From positions 744,001-808,000 of the forward strand of contig NZ_FMUH01000002.1 of the NCBI RefSeq assembly GCF_900101025.1: a stretch of 64,000 bases of DNA, written 5' to 3'. The position numbers and the translations under genes are program-made. Origin of the DNA: Klenkia marina. GTDB lineage: Bacteria; Actinomycetota; Actinomycetes; Mycobacteriales; Geodermatophilaceae. This document shows, piece by piece, positions 1 through 9,745 of this stretch. The notes under the pieces are model-generated. The model was not told where the DNA came from and did not search any database. It saw only the letters and a list, made by a program, of their open reading frames with translations. Position 1 is the stretch's first letter. Every line of letters begins with the position of its first letter.

Positions 1-2392
<2,392 letters not shown>

Positions 2393-2460
2393 CAGGGGTG
2401 TACCTCCACCGGCCGAGATTACGTTCCCGTGACGGTGCGGCGCGTCGCCGGGAGGGCAGC

Positions 2461-2487
2461 GTGAGGCAGCACACAGGCTGCCCTCAC
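2461..2487 (-). terminator. hairpin after the GAF-ANTAR gene
   Basis: GTGAG-GCAGC at 2461-2470 pairs with GCTGC-(bulged C)-CTCAC at 2477-2487 around a six-base loop. It lies just past the stop codon of the minus-strand GAF-ANTAR gene and upstream of korA. It has no T tract, so it is a weak terminator or attenuator candidate separating the two genes. Confidence 0.45.
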
Positions 2488-2496
2488 TTCTGCAGG

Positions 2497-3336
2497 TCAG
2501 CCGAGCAGCGCCCCGAACTCCCGCAGCGTGCGTGCGGCGACCTCGCGCAGCTTCACGTTGGTGTCCTGGCTGACCGTGCGCAGCACCCCGAACGCGTCGT
2601 CGGGGGACACCTGGCGGACGACGGCGATCGCGCCCTTGGCCTGCTCGATGACCGCGCGCGAGGCGATGGCCTCCTCGAGCTGCGAGACCAGCGCGGCCGA
2701 CCGGTGCTGGCGCAGCTGCCCGGCCACCAGACCGCTGGCGATGCGGGCGATGAGCACCGCGAGCGCCTCGTCGGCGTCGCCGAAGCCGTCCAGTGAGCGG
2801 CTGTAGAGGTTGAGGGCGCCGAACTGCTGGCCGTCGACCACCAGCGGGCAGGCCAGGAAGGCCAGCACGCCGTCGGCCCGGGCCGCGCGGGTGAAGTCCG
2901 GCCACAGCTGCACGGCCTCGCTCACGGTGACCCGCACGCAGGTCTGCTGACGGACGGCGTGCAGGCAGGGGCCGTCGCCGACGTCGTACTGGTCGCGGTC
3001 GACGGAGAGGGTGCGCTCGTCGGTCCACGCCGAGGTGAACGGGGTGCCCTCCTGGACGACGGTGACCCCGGCGGAGTCGCAGTCGGCGATGGCGGCCTTC
3101 GCGGTGCGCGCCACCAGCTGCAGCAGCTCGGTCACGTCGCGGCCGTGGGCCTCGGAGCCGGTGAGGGCGTCGACGACGAGGGCGACGGCGGCCGGCTGGT
3201 CGGCCGCGGCCTGGGCCACGAGGTCGCGCGTGCCGCGCCCGGACGCCCGGTTCAGGACGTCGACGTCGAGGAGGTCGGGCTCGTCGGTGCGGTCCCGGAC
3301 GAGGTCCTGCTCGCCGGTGTCGGTGTCGGTGCTCAT
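2497..3336 (-). CDS. GAF and ANTAR domain RNA-binding regulator
   Basis: A 279-residue soluble sensor-regulator. Residues about 60-205 form a GAF domain (with [13 protein letters not shown] and [18 protein letters not shown]). The last 60 residues are a typical ANTAR three-helix module ([17 protein letters not shown], then a conserved Ala/Phe/Leu helix), which binds paired hairpins in nascent RNA to prevent transcription termination. Many actinobacterial GAF-ANTAR proteins respond to stress or redox signals, but no ligand can be named here. The ATG at 3336 begins the conserved region; an AGGTGG sits close upstream. The gene is divergent from htpX and precedes korAB on the same strand. Whether it controls korAB is not shown. 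Confidence 0.88.
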   Translation of the reverse strand: MSTDTDTGEQDLVRDRTDEPDLLDVDVLNRASGRGTRDLVAQAAADQPAAVALVVDALTGSEAHGRDVTELLQLVARTAKAAIADCDSAGVTVVQEGTPFTSAWTDERTLSVDRDQYDVGDGPCLHAVRQQTCVRVTVSEAVQLWPDFTRAARADGVLAFLACPLVVDGQQFGALNLYSRSLDGFGDADEALAVLIARIASGLVAGQLRQHRSAALVSQLEEAIASRAVIEQAKGAIAVVRQVSPDDAFGVLRTVSQDTNVKLREVAARTLREFGALLG

Positions 3337-3417
3337 GCCCACCTGGTTGCTCCACCGCGCAGAACGCAAACCTCGCGCAGGTGGGAACGGCGTCCCGACC
3401 CGCCGCGTTGGTCGGGC

Positions 3418-4293
3418 GTGCACCGCTGGAACAACGGTCTGCGGACCGCGCTGCTGCTCGGCGTGATGGCCGGGTTCGTCCTGCTGGTCGGTGCCCTGCT
3501 CGGCGGCCGCAGCGGGCTGGTCGTCGCGGTGTTCGTGGCCCTCGGCGTGAACGGCTACGCCTACTTCAAGAGCGACCAGATCGCGCTGCGGTCAATGCGC
3601 GCCTTCCCGGTCACCGAGACCCAGGCGCCGCAGATGTACGCCATCGTGCGCGAGCTGGCCACCGAGGCCCGCCAGCCCATGCCGCGCCTGTACGTCAGCC
3701 CCACCAACCAGCCCAACGCCTTCGCCACCGGTCGCAACCCGCGCAACGCCGCGGTCTGCTGCACCCAGGGCATCCTCGAGCTGCTCGACCGGCGCGAGCT
3801 TCGCGGTGTGCTGGCCCACGAGCTCTCGCACGTCCACAACCGCGACATCCTGATCAGCTCCGTGGCCGGGGCGATGGCCACCGTGGTGACCTTCGCCGCC
3901 CAGATGGCGATGTTCTCCAGCCTGTTCGGCGGTCGCTCCGACGACCGGGGCGGCGGCAACGCGATCGGCAGCCTGCTGCTGGTGCTCCTGGGGCCGGTGG
4001 CCGCCGGTCTCGTGCAGATGGCGGTCAGCCGCAGTCGCGAGTACCAGGCCGACGCCTCCGGCGCCCAGCTCTCGCACGACCCGCTGGCCCTCGCGTCGGC
4101 GCTGCGCAAGCTCGAGCGCGGGGTGGCGGCCCGGCCGCTGCCGCAGGAGCAGCGGTTGGTGACCCAGAGCCACCTGATGATCGCCAACCCGTTCCGGGGC
4201 GCCGGGATGGCCTCGATGTTCGCCACGCACCCGCCGATGCCCGAGCGCATCGCCCGGCTCGAGGCGATGGCCCGGGAGCTCGGCCAGTCCTGA
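3418..4293 (+). CDS. htpX: zinc metalloprotease HtpX (M48B)
   Basis: Membrane-bound zinc endopeptidase that degrades misfolded membrane proteins, alongside FtsH in other bacteria. The product has 291 residues, normal for the family. Hydrophobic segments lie at about 10-28 and 31-49, the catalytic HELSH motif at 134-138, two further membrane segments around 143-200, and the third zinc ligand at Glu208 in SREYQAD. The GTG start at 3418 gives the usual HtpX N terminus; an open frame extending further upstream runs across the divergent GAF-ANTAR gene and is spurious. It converges on the YajQ-family gene, separated by a strong shared hairpin. Confidence 0.95.
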   Translation: MHRWNNGLRTALLLGVMAGFVLLVGALLGGRSGLVVAVFVALGVNGYAYFKSDQIALRSMRAFPVTETQAPQMYAIVRELATEARQPMPRLYVSPTNQPNAFATGRNPRNAAVCCTQGILELLDRRELRGVLAHELSHVHNRDILISSVAGAMATVVTFAAQMAMFSSLFGGRSDDRGGGNAIGSLLLVLLGPVAAGLVQMAVSRSREYQADASGAQLSHDPLALASALRKLERGVAARPLPQEQRLVTQSHLMIANPFRGAGMASMFATHPPMPERIARLEAMARELGQS

Positions 4294-4296
4294 CGG

Positions 4297-4320
4297 CGGC
4301 GCCCCGGCGACGGGGCGCCG
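4297..4320. terminator. bidirectional terminator between htpX and YajQ-family gene
   Basis: A perfect 10-bp stem (CGGCGCCCCG with CGGGGCGCCG) closes a GCGA loop immediately after the htpX stop and nine bases before the stop of the convergent gene. Its symmetry lets it serve both strands. Confidence 0.75.
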
Positions 4321-4328
4321 CGGTCGGC

Positions 4329-4820
4329 TCAGCGGTAGTTGTCGAACTGCAGGGCGATCTCGAAGTCCTTGCTCTTGAGCAGCTGCTGGACCGCCTGCAG
4401 GTCGTCGCGCTTCTTGCCGCTGACCCGCAGCTGGTCACCCTGGATCTGCGCCTGCACGCCCTTGGGGCCCTCGTCGCGGATGGCCTTGGCGATCTGCTTG
4501 GCCTTGTCCGAGGCGATCCCCTGCTGGATGGTCGCCGAGATCTTGTAGGTCTTGCCCGACGCCTGCGGTTCGCCGGCGTCGACGGCCTTCATCGAGATGC
4601 CGCGCTTGACCAGCTTCTCCTTGAACACCTCGAGGGCGGCGGCGACCCGCTCCTCGGTGTCGGCGGTCAGGGTGACCCCCTCCTCGCCGGCCCACGCGAT
4701 GCTCGCGTTGGTGCCCCGGAAGTCGAAGCGCTGGGACAGCTCCTTGCCGGCCTGGTTCAGGGCGTTGTCGACCTCCTGGCGGTCGACCTTGCTCACGACG
4801 TCGAAGGACGCATCTGCCAT
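4329..4820 (-). CDS. YajQ family cyclic-di-GMP-binding/nucleotide-binding protein
   Basis: A 163-residue protein matching the whole YajQ (DUF520) family, beginning [20 protein letters not shown]. YajQ proteins have two ferredoxin-like folds and bind nucleotides; homologues in Xanthomonas and Pseudomonas bind cyclic di-GMP and act with transcription factors. The conserved [10 protein letters not shown] and [14 protein letters not shown] blocks are visible. The ATG at 4820 follows an AGGAGGAG, so the 26 open codons upstream are not used. A GGDEF-EAL protein encoded 1.4 kb away makes a cyclic di-GMP link possible but unproven. Confidence 0.93.
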   Translation of the reverse strand: MADASFDVVSKVDRQEVDNALNQAGKELSQRFDFRGTNASIAWAGEEGVTLTADTEERVAAALEVFKEKLVKRGISMKAVDAGEPQASGKTYKISATIQQGIASDKAKQIAKAIRDEGPKGVQAQIQGDQLRVSGKKRDDLQAVQQLLKSKDFEIALQFDNYR

Positions 4821-4905
4821 GTCGGGACTCTCCTCCTCGTGGTCGCGGGCCACCTCGTGGGTGACCCGGACCGGTCTTGTACGCTCGTCGAGCACCACAG
4901 CACAC

Positions 4906-4987
4906 GGCGGGTTGCCCGAGTGGCCAATGGGAGCGGACTGTAAATCCGTCGGCTTAGCCTACGAAGGTTCGAATCCTTCACCCGCCA
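4906..4987 (+). tRNA. tRNA-Tyr (GTA)
   Basis: Type II tRNA with a long variable arm. The acceptor stem GGCGGGT pairs with ACCCGCC (4980-4986), the anticodon loop CTGTAAA carries GTA at 4940-4942, and a TTCGAAT T-loop is present. The discriminator is A4987. The 3' CCA is not encoded. Confidence 0.97.
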
Positions 4988-4997
4988 CGCCTGGTGC

Positions 4998-5029
4998 GAC
5001 GGCCCCCGACCCCACGGTCGGGGGCCGTC
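4998..5029. terminator. terminator after tRNA-Tyr
   Basis: A perfect 14-bp stem, GACGGCCCCCGACC with its complement, around the loop CCAC. It begins ten bases after the tRNA and lies before the 3' end of the convergent TadG-like gene, so it may stop transcription from both sides. Confidence 0.8.
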
Positions 5030-5063
5030 GTCGTCCCGGGGTGCGGTGGCCCCGCCGGCCGGC

Positions 5064-5492
5064 TCAGACCGTGGGTGCCCGGGCGCTGGCGACCGCGGTG
5101 CGCTCGAGCGGCGCGCCGCCGAGGAACAGCCAACCGAACGCGATGGGCACCGAGCGGGTGCAGGTCACGGTGGCCTCGTCGCCGCGCACCACGACCGACC
5201 ACCCGTCCAGCCGGGTGCCGCCGTCGGCCAGCTGGTCGGCCACGGCCACCTCGGCCGCGGACCGGTCCAGGGGCAGGGAGCCGGCGACGCCGCGGGCGTA
5301 GGCGGCCCCGTCGGACGTCTGGTTGGCCGCGGCGAGGGCGGCGCCGTCGCAGGCCGACTGCACCCGCTGCTGCTCGAGGAACGCGTCGGACGCGGCGATG
5401 GCGCCGAAGCTCATCAGGGCGGCGACCAGCCAGCAGACCAGCACGAAGGGCAGGCTGGAGCCCTGCTCCGACCTCGTCCCGCCGCTGTCCAC
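5064..5492 (-). CDS. TadG-like pilus/surface protein with one membrane anchor
   Basis: A 142-residue protein. The start of the conserved region (EQGSSLPFVLVCWLVAAL, about residues 8-25) is a single hydrophobic anchor, followed by the QSACDGAALAAANQ block typical of the TadG N-terminal domain (putative Flp pilus-assembly proteins). The remaining 90 residues include a CTRSVP segment. The GTG at 5492 is the best start, but no clear ribosome binding site supports it. No tadA, tadB, tadC or flp gene is in this window, so the gene stands alone here. Anchored secretion of the C-terminal part is inference. Confidence 0.65.
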   Translation of the reverse strand: MDSGGTRSEQGSSLPFVLVCWLVAALMSFGAIAASDAFLEQQRVQSACDGAALAAANQTSDGAAYARGVAGSLPLDRSAAEVAVADQLADGGTRLDGWSVVVRGDEATVTCTRSVPIAFGWLFLGGAPLERTAVASARAPTV

Positions 5493-5943
5493 CGGCCGGA
5501 CTGTAGGTCCACGCGGCGCGGGCCGGACCCCGCCGTCACCCGGATGGGGACGGCGGTCGGCGGTGCCTGCGCCGGGGGTCCGCGGGCAGTTGCGCAGCGT
5601 CACGACACGGGCGCTCGACACCCGTGCACGTGCCGTCGTCCCGACCGGGCGTGTCGGGACCACGACCCCGCCCGCCGGGGAGGCGCGGGGGACCGGCCCG
5701 GGACCGGTGACGGGCCGTATTGCGGTGTCGCACGGTCGAATGTCATCCTTTCGATGACTTCGGGTCGCGAGTTGTCGACGCAACGTAGCGACGCCACCGT
5801 TCATCACCTGGTCGTGCTGTCAACGACTTGCCCGACCGGGTGACGGCTCGGAGTCTTCTCGCAGCGGTCCGTGCCGACCTAGCTCTGCCCCCGCGTGGGC
5901 GGCTGCCGCATTCGAGCAGTCCACCCATGCCTGAGGAGGCGTC
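5493..5943. other. intergenic region with AT-richer island
   Basis: This 451-base stretch lies between two divergently oriented small genes. No convincing coding frame was found. Positions about 5715-5835 are visibly richer in A and T than their surroundings and contain a small TCATC/GATGA inverted repeat (5749-5763 area). That suits promoters for the flanking divergent genes, but no well-spaced -35/-10 pair could be picked with confidence. Confidence 0.5.
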
Positions 5944-6051
5944 ATGTCCAGCACCACCGCCATGTCCAGCACCGCCCGCACCGGCAAGTGGGCCCGCACG
6001 GGCAAGTGGGCCCGCACGGGGAAGTGGGCCCGCACGGGCAAGTGGGCCTGA
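5944..6051 (+). CDS. 35-residue cationic repeat peptide, four ARTGKW units
   Basis: A small gene not recognised from any named family. The ATG is preceded by GAGGAGG (5933-5939). The product starts with two copies of an MSST segment (residues 1-4 and 7-10), then carries four exact tandem ARTGKW units (11-34) and a final Ala. It has eight Arg/Lys, four Trp and no acidic residue, so it is strongly cationic. The two base differences among the DNA repeats (ACC/ACG and GGC/GGG) are both silent in this frame but change residues in overlapping frames, which supports real translation. A terminator-like hairpin follows at 6075-6105, so it appears to be monocistronic. It is too short to carry a normal signal peptide. 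Possible roles (membrane-active peptide, nucleic-acid binder, precursor of a processed peptide, regulatory short frame) cannot be separated from sequence. No maturation enzyme is adjacent. Confidence 0.6.
   Translation: MSSTTAMSSTARTGKWARTGKWARTGKWARTGKWA
5974..6045 (+). repeat. four 18-bp tandem repeats inside the small peptide gene
   Basis: Units at 5974-5991, 5992-6009, 6010-6027 and 6028-6045 each encode ARTGKW. They differ at only two third-codon positions. A shorter imperfect duplication (ATGTCCAGCACC) precedes them at 5944 and 5962. Confidence 0.95.
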
Positions 6052-6074
6052 CCCACTGCTGACCCCCTGACCCG

Positions 6075-6105
6075 CGGGGCGGTCGCCGTCCTGGCGACTG
6101 CCCCG
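6075..6105 (+). terminator. terminator after the repeat-peptide gene
   Basis: A 13-bp stem with one G-U pair (CGGGGCGGTCGCC with GGCGACTGCCCCG) and the loop GTCCT, 23 bases after the peptide stop codon. It separates the peptide gene from the GGDEF-EAL gene. Confidence 0.65.
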
Positions 6106-6183
6106 TCGTGGTGAGAAGGGCCTGGAACGGCGGTCACTCGCTGTTAGCCTCGCGCCGACCCGCTTCCTAGAGTCAGGGCTTCG

Positions 6184-8727
6184 TTGGCCGAGGTATCGAC
6201 CCCCGCGCACGCGCGGCGGTCCTCCGTGCTCCGGTGGCCGTGGACACCGACCGCCCTCGCGGTCGCCATCGCCGCCGTCTCCGGCGTGCTCGCGCTGCGG
6301 CCCCCCGACGGCGCCCCGGTCTGGTGGATCGTCGGCGTGGTCTTCGTCGGCGGGGTCGTCGCCGAGTCGGTGCCGCTGCACCTGGAGTTCGGCCGGCAGA
6401 CCTGGGCCTTCTCCTTCATGGACCTCGTGCTCGTGGTCGGGCTCATCGAGGTCGGGGCCTTCTGGACCGTCGTGGCGCGCACCGCGGCCCTGCTGGTCGC
6501 CCTGGTGCACCAGCGCTACGCCCCGCCCAAGCTCGTGTTCAACCTGGCCACCGGGGTCACCGAGGTGGCCGTGGCCGCCCTCGTGCTCGGGCTGTTCCCC
6601 CCGGTGGACCTGCAGGAGCCGCTGTCCTGGCTGGCGCTGCTGGTCGCCCTCATCGGCGCCGGCCTGGCCGGGAACGTGCTGGTCGCCCTGGCCATCAGCA
6701 TGACCGCCGGTGTCCCCGGTGCCTCCTTCTGGAAGGCGTCGTTGGGCACGGGCGCGGCGCTGCCCTTCCTGGGCGTCGGCATCGGGATCGTCGTGCTGCT
6801 GCTGCTGCGCGAGACCACCTGGGCGCTGGTCGTCGTCCTCCCGCTCGTGGCCGCGGTGCTGCTGCTGTTCCGCCAGACCGCCCGGGTCAACCGGGAGCGC
6901 AGCAGCCTCCAGCAGGTCTACGACTTCGCGCGCCGGGTGGAGGAGGTCGCCTCCGACGACACCGGGCTGCGGCGCATCGCGACCGCCGTGCGCGAACTCC
7001 TGAACGCCGACCGCGTCGCGCTCTGGCTGCCGCCCTACCTCGACGCCGAGCCGCGGCTGGTCGTCGCCCGGGCCGACGGCTCCGAGGAGTGGTACGACGG
7101 CCCCAGCGACCCGGAGGACCCGGTGCGGCGCCGGGCGGTGGCCACCGACGACGCCGGCCCGGTGCTGCTCACCGCCGGCCGGGCCACCGCGGAGGAGTCG
7201 GTCGCGCTGCAGCGGCGGGGGGCCCAGGAGGTGCTGGGCGCTCCCGTGGTCACCGCCGCGGGGGAGTTCGGCTACCTCGAGGTCTGCGACCGGCGCAGCG
7301 ACGTCGTGTCCTTCCAGGCCGGCGACCGCGCGGCGCTGGACTCGATGCTCACCCACGTCAACGCCGCCATCCGCCAGCAGCAGCTGCTCACCCGCATCCG
7401 GTACGACGCCGACCACGACGGGCTCACCGGCCTGCCGAACCGGCAGCGCCTGGCGACGGAGATCGACGACCTGCTGGGCGGTGACCCCGACGTCCGGGTC
7501 GGCCTGGTGCTCGCCTCGCTGGACAACCACACCGACGTCACCGACACCCTCGGCCACGCCGCCAGCGACGAGCTGCTCATGGTCACGGCCGGTCTGCTGC
7601 GCGAGCAGGCGCCGCCCGGGGCCCTGGTCGCCCGCATGGACGGCGGCCAGTTCGCCGTCCTGCTGCCGGGGTTGAGCCTGCCGGCCACCGAGCGCGCGGC
7701 CCGCCGGCTCCGCGACGCCGCCGCCACCCGCGCGCGGGTGGCCGGGCTGGACCTCGACGTCCTGCTCACCCTCGGTGTCGCGGCTGCGCCCGTGCACGGT
7801 CAGGACTCCGGCACGCTCATGCAGCGCGCCGACGTGGCGCTGCTGGCCGGGCACGCCTCCGGCGGCGTCGCCAGCTACCACCCGGTGCTCGACCAGCAGA
7901 GCCTGCGCCGCCTGCAGCTGGGCACCGAGCTCGAGTCGGCGATGGCCGAGAAGCAGATCACCGTGGTGTTCCAGCCCATCGTCGACACCCGCACCTCCGA
8001 CATCGTGTCGGTGGAGACGTTGGTGCGGTGGGCGCACCCGCGGTACGGCAACGTGCCGCCCGACGACTTCATCGGGCTGGCCGAGCAGATCGGGCGGATC
8101 GGCGCGCTCACCGACTACGTGCTCGACCTCGCCCTCGAGCGGTGCCGCAAGTGGCTGGACCAGGACATCGGCCTCTCGGTGGCGGTCAACCTCTCGGCCC
8201 GCTGCCTGGCCGAGTCCGACCTGGTCGACCGGGTGCGCGGCGCGCTGCGCAAGCACGGTGTCCCGGGCTCGCTGCTCACGCTCGAGCTGACCGAGGGCAT
8301 CGTCGTCGACGACTCGGTGCGCAACTCCACCGTGCTGGCCGACCTGCACTCCCTGGGCCTGCGGCTGTCCATGGACGACTTCGGCACCGGCTACTCGTCG
8401 CTGTCCCAGCTGCGCCAGCTGCCCATCGACGAGCTGAAGATCGACAAGTCCTTCGTGCTGGGCATGTCGACCAGCCAGAGCGAGTCCTTCATCGCACGCT
8501 CGATCGTCGAGCTGGCGCACAACCTCGGGCTGCGGGTGGTCGCCGAGGGCGTCGAGGACGAGGTCACCCGCGACCTGCTGACCGAGATGGGCTGCGACAA
8601 GCTGCAGGGCTTCCTGGTCAGCCGACCGCTGCCCGACGACCGGCTGGAGGCCTGGTTGCTGGCGCGCACCGGGGTGCGCTCGGCGGTCGCCGGCTCGCCG
8701 CACAGGCGGTTGTTCGTGCGCTCGTGA
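6184..8727 (+). CDS. membrane GAF-GGDEF(degenerate)-EAL cyclic-di-GMP protein
   Basis: An 847-residue integral-membrane signalling protein. Residues about 18-225 hold seven to eight hydrophobic segments (a MASE-like sensor), about 235-400 a GAF-like domain, about 410-570 a GGDEF domain, and 585-835 an EAL domain. The GGDEF signature is replaced by DGGQF (486-490), so diguanylate cyclase activity is probably lost. The EAL domain keeps ETLVRW (Glu611), Asn669 in NLS, Glu701 in ELTEG, DDFGTGYSSL (731-740) and KIDKSF, as in active phosphodiesterases that hydrolyse cyclic di-GMP to pGpG. The degenerate domain may bind GTP as a regulator. The start used is TTG 6184; the conserved part begins later, so it is uncertain by a few codons. 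Confidence 0.9.
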   Translation: MAEVSTPAHARRSSVLRWPWTPTALAVAIAAVSGVLALRPPDGAPVWWIVGVVFVGGVVAESVPLHLEFGRQTWAFSFMDLVLVVGLIEVGAFWTVVARTAALLVALVHQRYAPPKLVFNLATGVTEVAVAALVLGLFPPVDLQEPLSWLALLVALIGAGLAGNVLVALAISMTAGVPGASFWKASLGTGAALPFLGVGIGIVVLLLLRETTWALVVVLPLVAAVLLLFRQTARVNRERSSLQQVYDFARRVEEVASDDTGLRRIATAVRELLNADRVALWLPPYLDAEPRLVVARADGSEEWYDGPSDPEDPVRRRAVATDDAGPVLLTAGRATAEESVALQRRGAQEVLGAPVVTAAGEFGYLEVCDRRSDVVSFQAGDRAALDSMLTHVNAAIRQQQLLTRIRYDADHDGLTGLPNRQRLATEIDDLLGGDPDVRVGLVLASLDNHTDVTDTLGHAASDELLMVTAGLLREQAPPGALVARMDGGQFAVLLPGLSLPATERAARRLRDAAATRARVAGLDLDVLLTLGVAAAPVHGQDSGTLMQRADVALLAGHASGGVASYHPVLDQQSLRRLQLGTELESAMAEKQITVVFQPIVDTRTSDIVSVETLVRWAHPRYGNVPPDDFIGLAEQIGRIGALTDYVLDLALERCRKWLDQDIGLSVAVNLSARCLAESDLVDRVRGALRKHGVPGSLLTLELTEGIVVDDSVRNSTVLADLHSLGLRLSMDDFGTGYSSLSQLRQLPIDELKIDKSFVLGMSTSQSESFIARSIVELAHNLGLRVVAEGVEDEVTRDLLTEMGCDKLQGFLVSRPLPDDRLEAWLLARTGVRSAVAGSPHRRLFVRS

Positions 8728-8817
8728 GGGTTTGCTAGGCTTCTCCAGCACGCTCCGCGAGGGGCCGCACGAGCCGCGTCCGAGAGGGCCGGGTAGTGTC
8801 CCCCGCGCAGTACGCAG

Positions 8818-8890
8818 GCCCCTTTAGCTCAGTCGGCAGAGCGTCTCCATGGTAAGGAGAAGGTCTACGGTTCGATTCCGTAAAGGGGCT
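8818..8890 (+). tRNA. tRNA-Thr (GGT)
   Basis: A 73-nt cloverleaf. The acceptor GCCCCTT pairs with AAGGGGC (8883-8889), the anticodon stem TCTCC/GGAGA encloses the loop ATGGTAA with GGT at 8851-8853, and the T-loop is TTCGATT. CCA is not encoded. It lies 45 bases before tRNA-Met, as in the mycobacterial thr-met-rpmG arrangement. Confidence 0.97.
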
Positions 8891-8935
8891 CCGACCAGCC
8901 GGTCCAGTCGGTAGACTTCGGCCGCGAGGTCACTC

Positions 8936-9009
8936 GGCGGCGTAGCTCAGCCTGGTAGAGCAAACGGCTCATAATCGTTGTGTCACCGGTTCAAGTCCGG
9001 TCGCCGCTA
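8936..9009 (+). tRNA. tRNA-Met (CAT), elongator type
   Basis: A 74-nt cloverleaf with acceptor GGCGGCG against CGCCGCT (9002-9008), anticodon CAT at 8970-8972 in the loop CTCATAA, and T-stem ACCGG/CCGGT. It lacks the three G-C pairs of an initiator anticodon stem, so it is an elongator; a lysidine-modified Ile-tRNA is a less likely alternative. CCA is not encoded. Confidence 0.9.
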
Positions 9010-9014
9010 CCCAT

Positions 9015-9040
9015 GACGGACCCCGAGGTCGGGGTCCGTC
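9015..9040 (+). terminator. hairpin between tRNA-Met and rpmG
   Basis: A 10-bp stem GACGGACCCC/GGGGTCCGTC with the loop GAGGTC begins five bases after tRNA-Met. It is a terminator or processing site for the tRNA transcript; rpmG starts 55 bases later. Confidence 0.6.
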
Positions 9041-9094
9041 GTCGTGTCAGCACCTGCTGCCACGCTCCGCACAGAACAAGGCGAGGAAACGCTC

Positions 9095-9259
9095 ATGGCA
9101 GCCACCGATGTCCGTCCGAAGATCACCCTGGCCTGCCAGGAGTGCAAGAACCGCAACTACATCACCCGCAAGAACCGTCGGAACGACCCCGACCGGCTCG
9201 AGCTGAAGAAGTACTGCCCCACGGACAAGAAGCACACGATCCACCGCGAGACCCGCTGA
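9095..9259 (+). CDS. rpmG: 50S ribosomal protein L33, incomplete zinc ribbon
   Basis: The 54-residue L33 of the large subunit. It starts [14 protein letters not shown] after an AGGAAA ribosome binding site; an upstream in-frame ATG at 9044 would add non-conserved residues. The first zinc knuckle C14-x2-C17 is intact, but the second reads C41-P-T-D44-K-K-H47, with only one cysteine where zinc-type L33 normally has CxxC. Asp44 or His47 might be the fourth ligand, or metal binding may be lost. The position between tRNA-Met and hadA matches the actinobacterial rpmG that is kept beside hadAB. Confidence 0.95.
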   Translation: MAATDVRPKITLACQECKNRNYITRKNRRNDPDRLELKKYCPTDKKHTIHRETR

Positions 9260-9295
9260 CCTGACGGTCGCACGGATCGCCGGAGGGCGGGGAGC

Positions 9296-9745
9296 ATGAC
9301 GCTGGACGCATCACTGGTCGGGCGCAGCTACCCGCCCTCTGCCGTGTACGAGGTCGGTCGCGAGAAGATCGCCGAGTTCGCCGCCGCGCTGGGCGACCCC
9401 GACCCGGTGTACCGCGACCCGGTCGCGGCCCGTGCCGCGGGCCACCCCGACGTCATCGCCCCGCCCACGTTCGCCATCGTGCTGAGCCTGGGCGCCGGCG
9501 ACGTCGTGCTGGCCGACCCCGACGTCGACATCGACTACAGCCGGGTGGTGCACGGCGAGCAGAAGTTCGTCCACCACCGCCCCGTCCGGGCCGGCGACCG
9601 GCTGGTCGCCACCGCCTCGATCGAGGCGGTGCGCAGCGTGGCCGGCAACGACATGCTCACCACCCGCGTCGACCTGGCCACCGAGGACGGCGAACCGGTC
9701 TGCCGCACCAGCGCGATGCTCGTCGCCCGGGGGAGTGCCTCGTGA
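9296..9745 (+). CDS. hadA: (3R)-hydroxyacyl-ACP dehydratase subunit HadA
   Basis: A 149-residue MaoC-like N-terminal dehydratase (FAS1-type) with GDPDPVYRDPVAARAAG and the hot-dog strand VHGEQKFVHHRPVRAGD. In mycobacteria HadA is the substrate-binding partner of catalytic HadB in the FAS-II dehydration step. The ATG follows a GGAGGGCGGGGAG purine run, and the last four bases overlap hadB (GTGA), so the pair is coupled. The gene sits 36 bases after rpmG, as in mycobacteria. Whether this organism makes long meromycolate-like chains is not implied; homologues occur in non-mycolate actinobacteria. Confidence 0.92.
   Translation: MTLDASLVGRSYPPSAVYEVGREKIAEFAAALGDPDPVYRDPVAARAAGHPDVIAPPTFAIVLSLGAGDVVLADPDVDIDYSRVVHGEQKFVHHRPVRAGDRLVATASIEAVRSVAGNDMLTTRVDLATEDGEPVCRTSAMLVARGSAS

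Noticed and set aside
5493-5943. A c-di-GMP or c-di-AMP riboswitch before the repeat peptide
   Set aside because: No conserved riboswitch core (such as the GC-A-x-GGC-type or ydaO-type motifs) could be recognised; only a small inverted repeat was seen.
5828-6070. 80-codon plus-strand frame overlapping the repeat peptide in another phase
   Set aside because: It reads a Pro/Ala/Ser/Gly shadow, its repeat units differ in amino acids, and its start lacks a convincing ribosome binding site.
5820-6137. Minus-strand frame with repeated HLPVRA across the peptide repeats
   Set aside because: It is the mirror of the ARTGKW repeats. Repeat differences change Leu to Phe in this frame but are silent on the plus strand, so the plus strand is the better coding frame.
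5743-8751. 1002-codon minus-strand frame opposite the GGDEF-EAL gene
   Set aside because: Antisense shadow with low-complexity composition; the plus-strand protein has complete EAL motifs.
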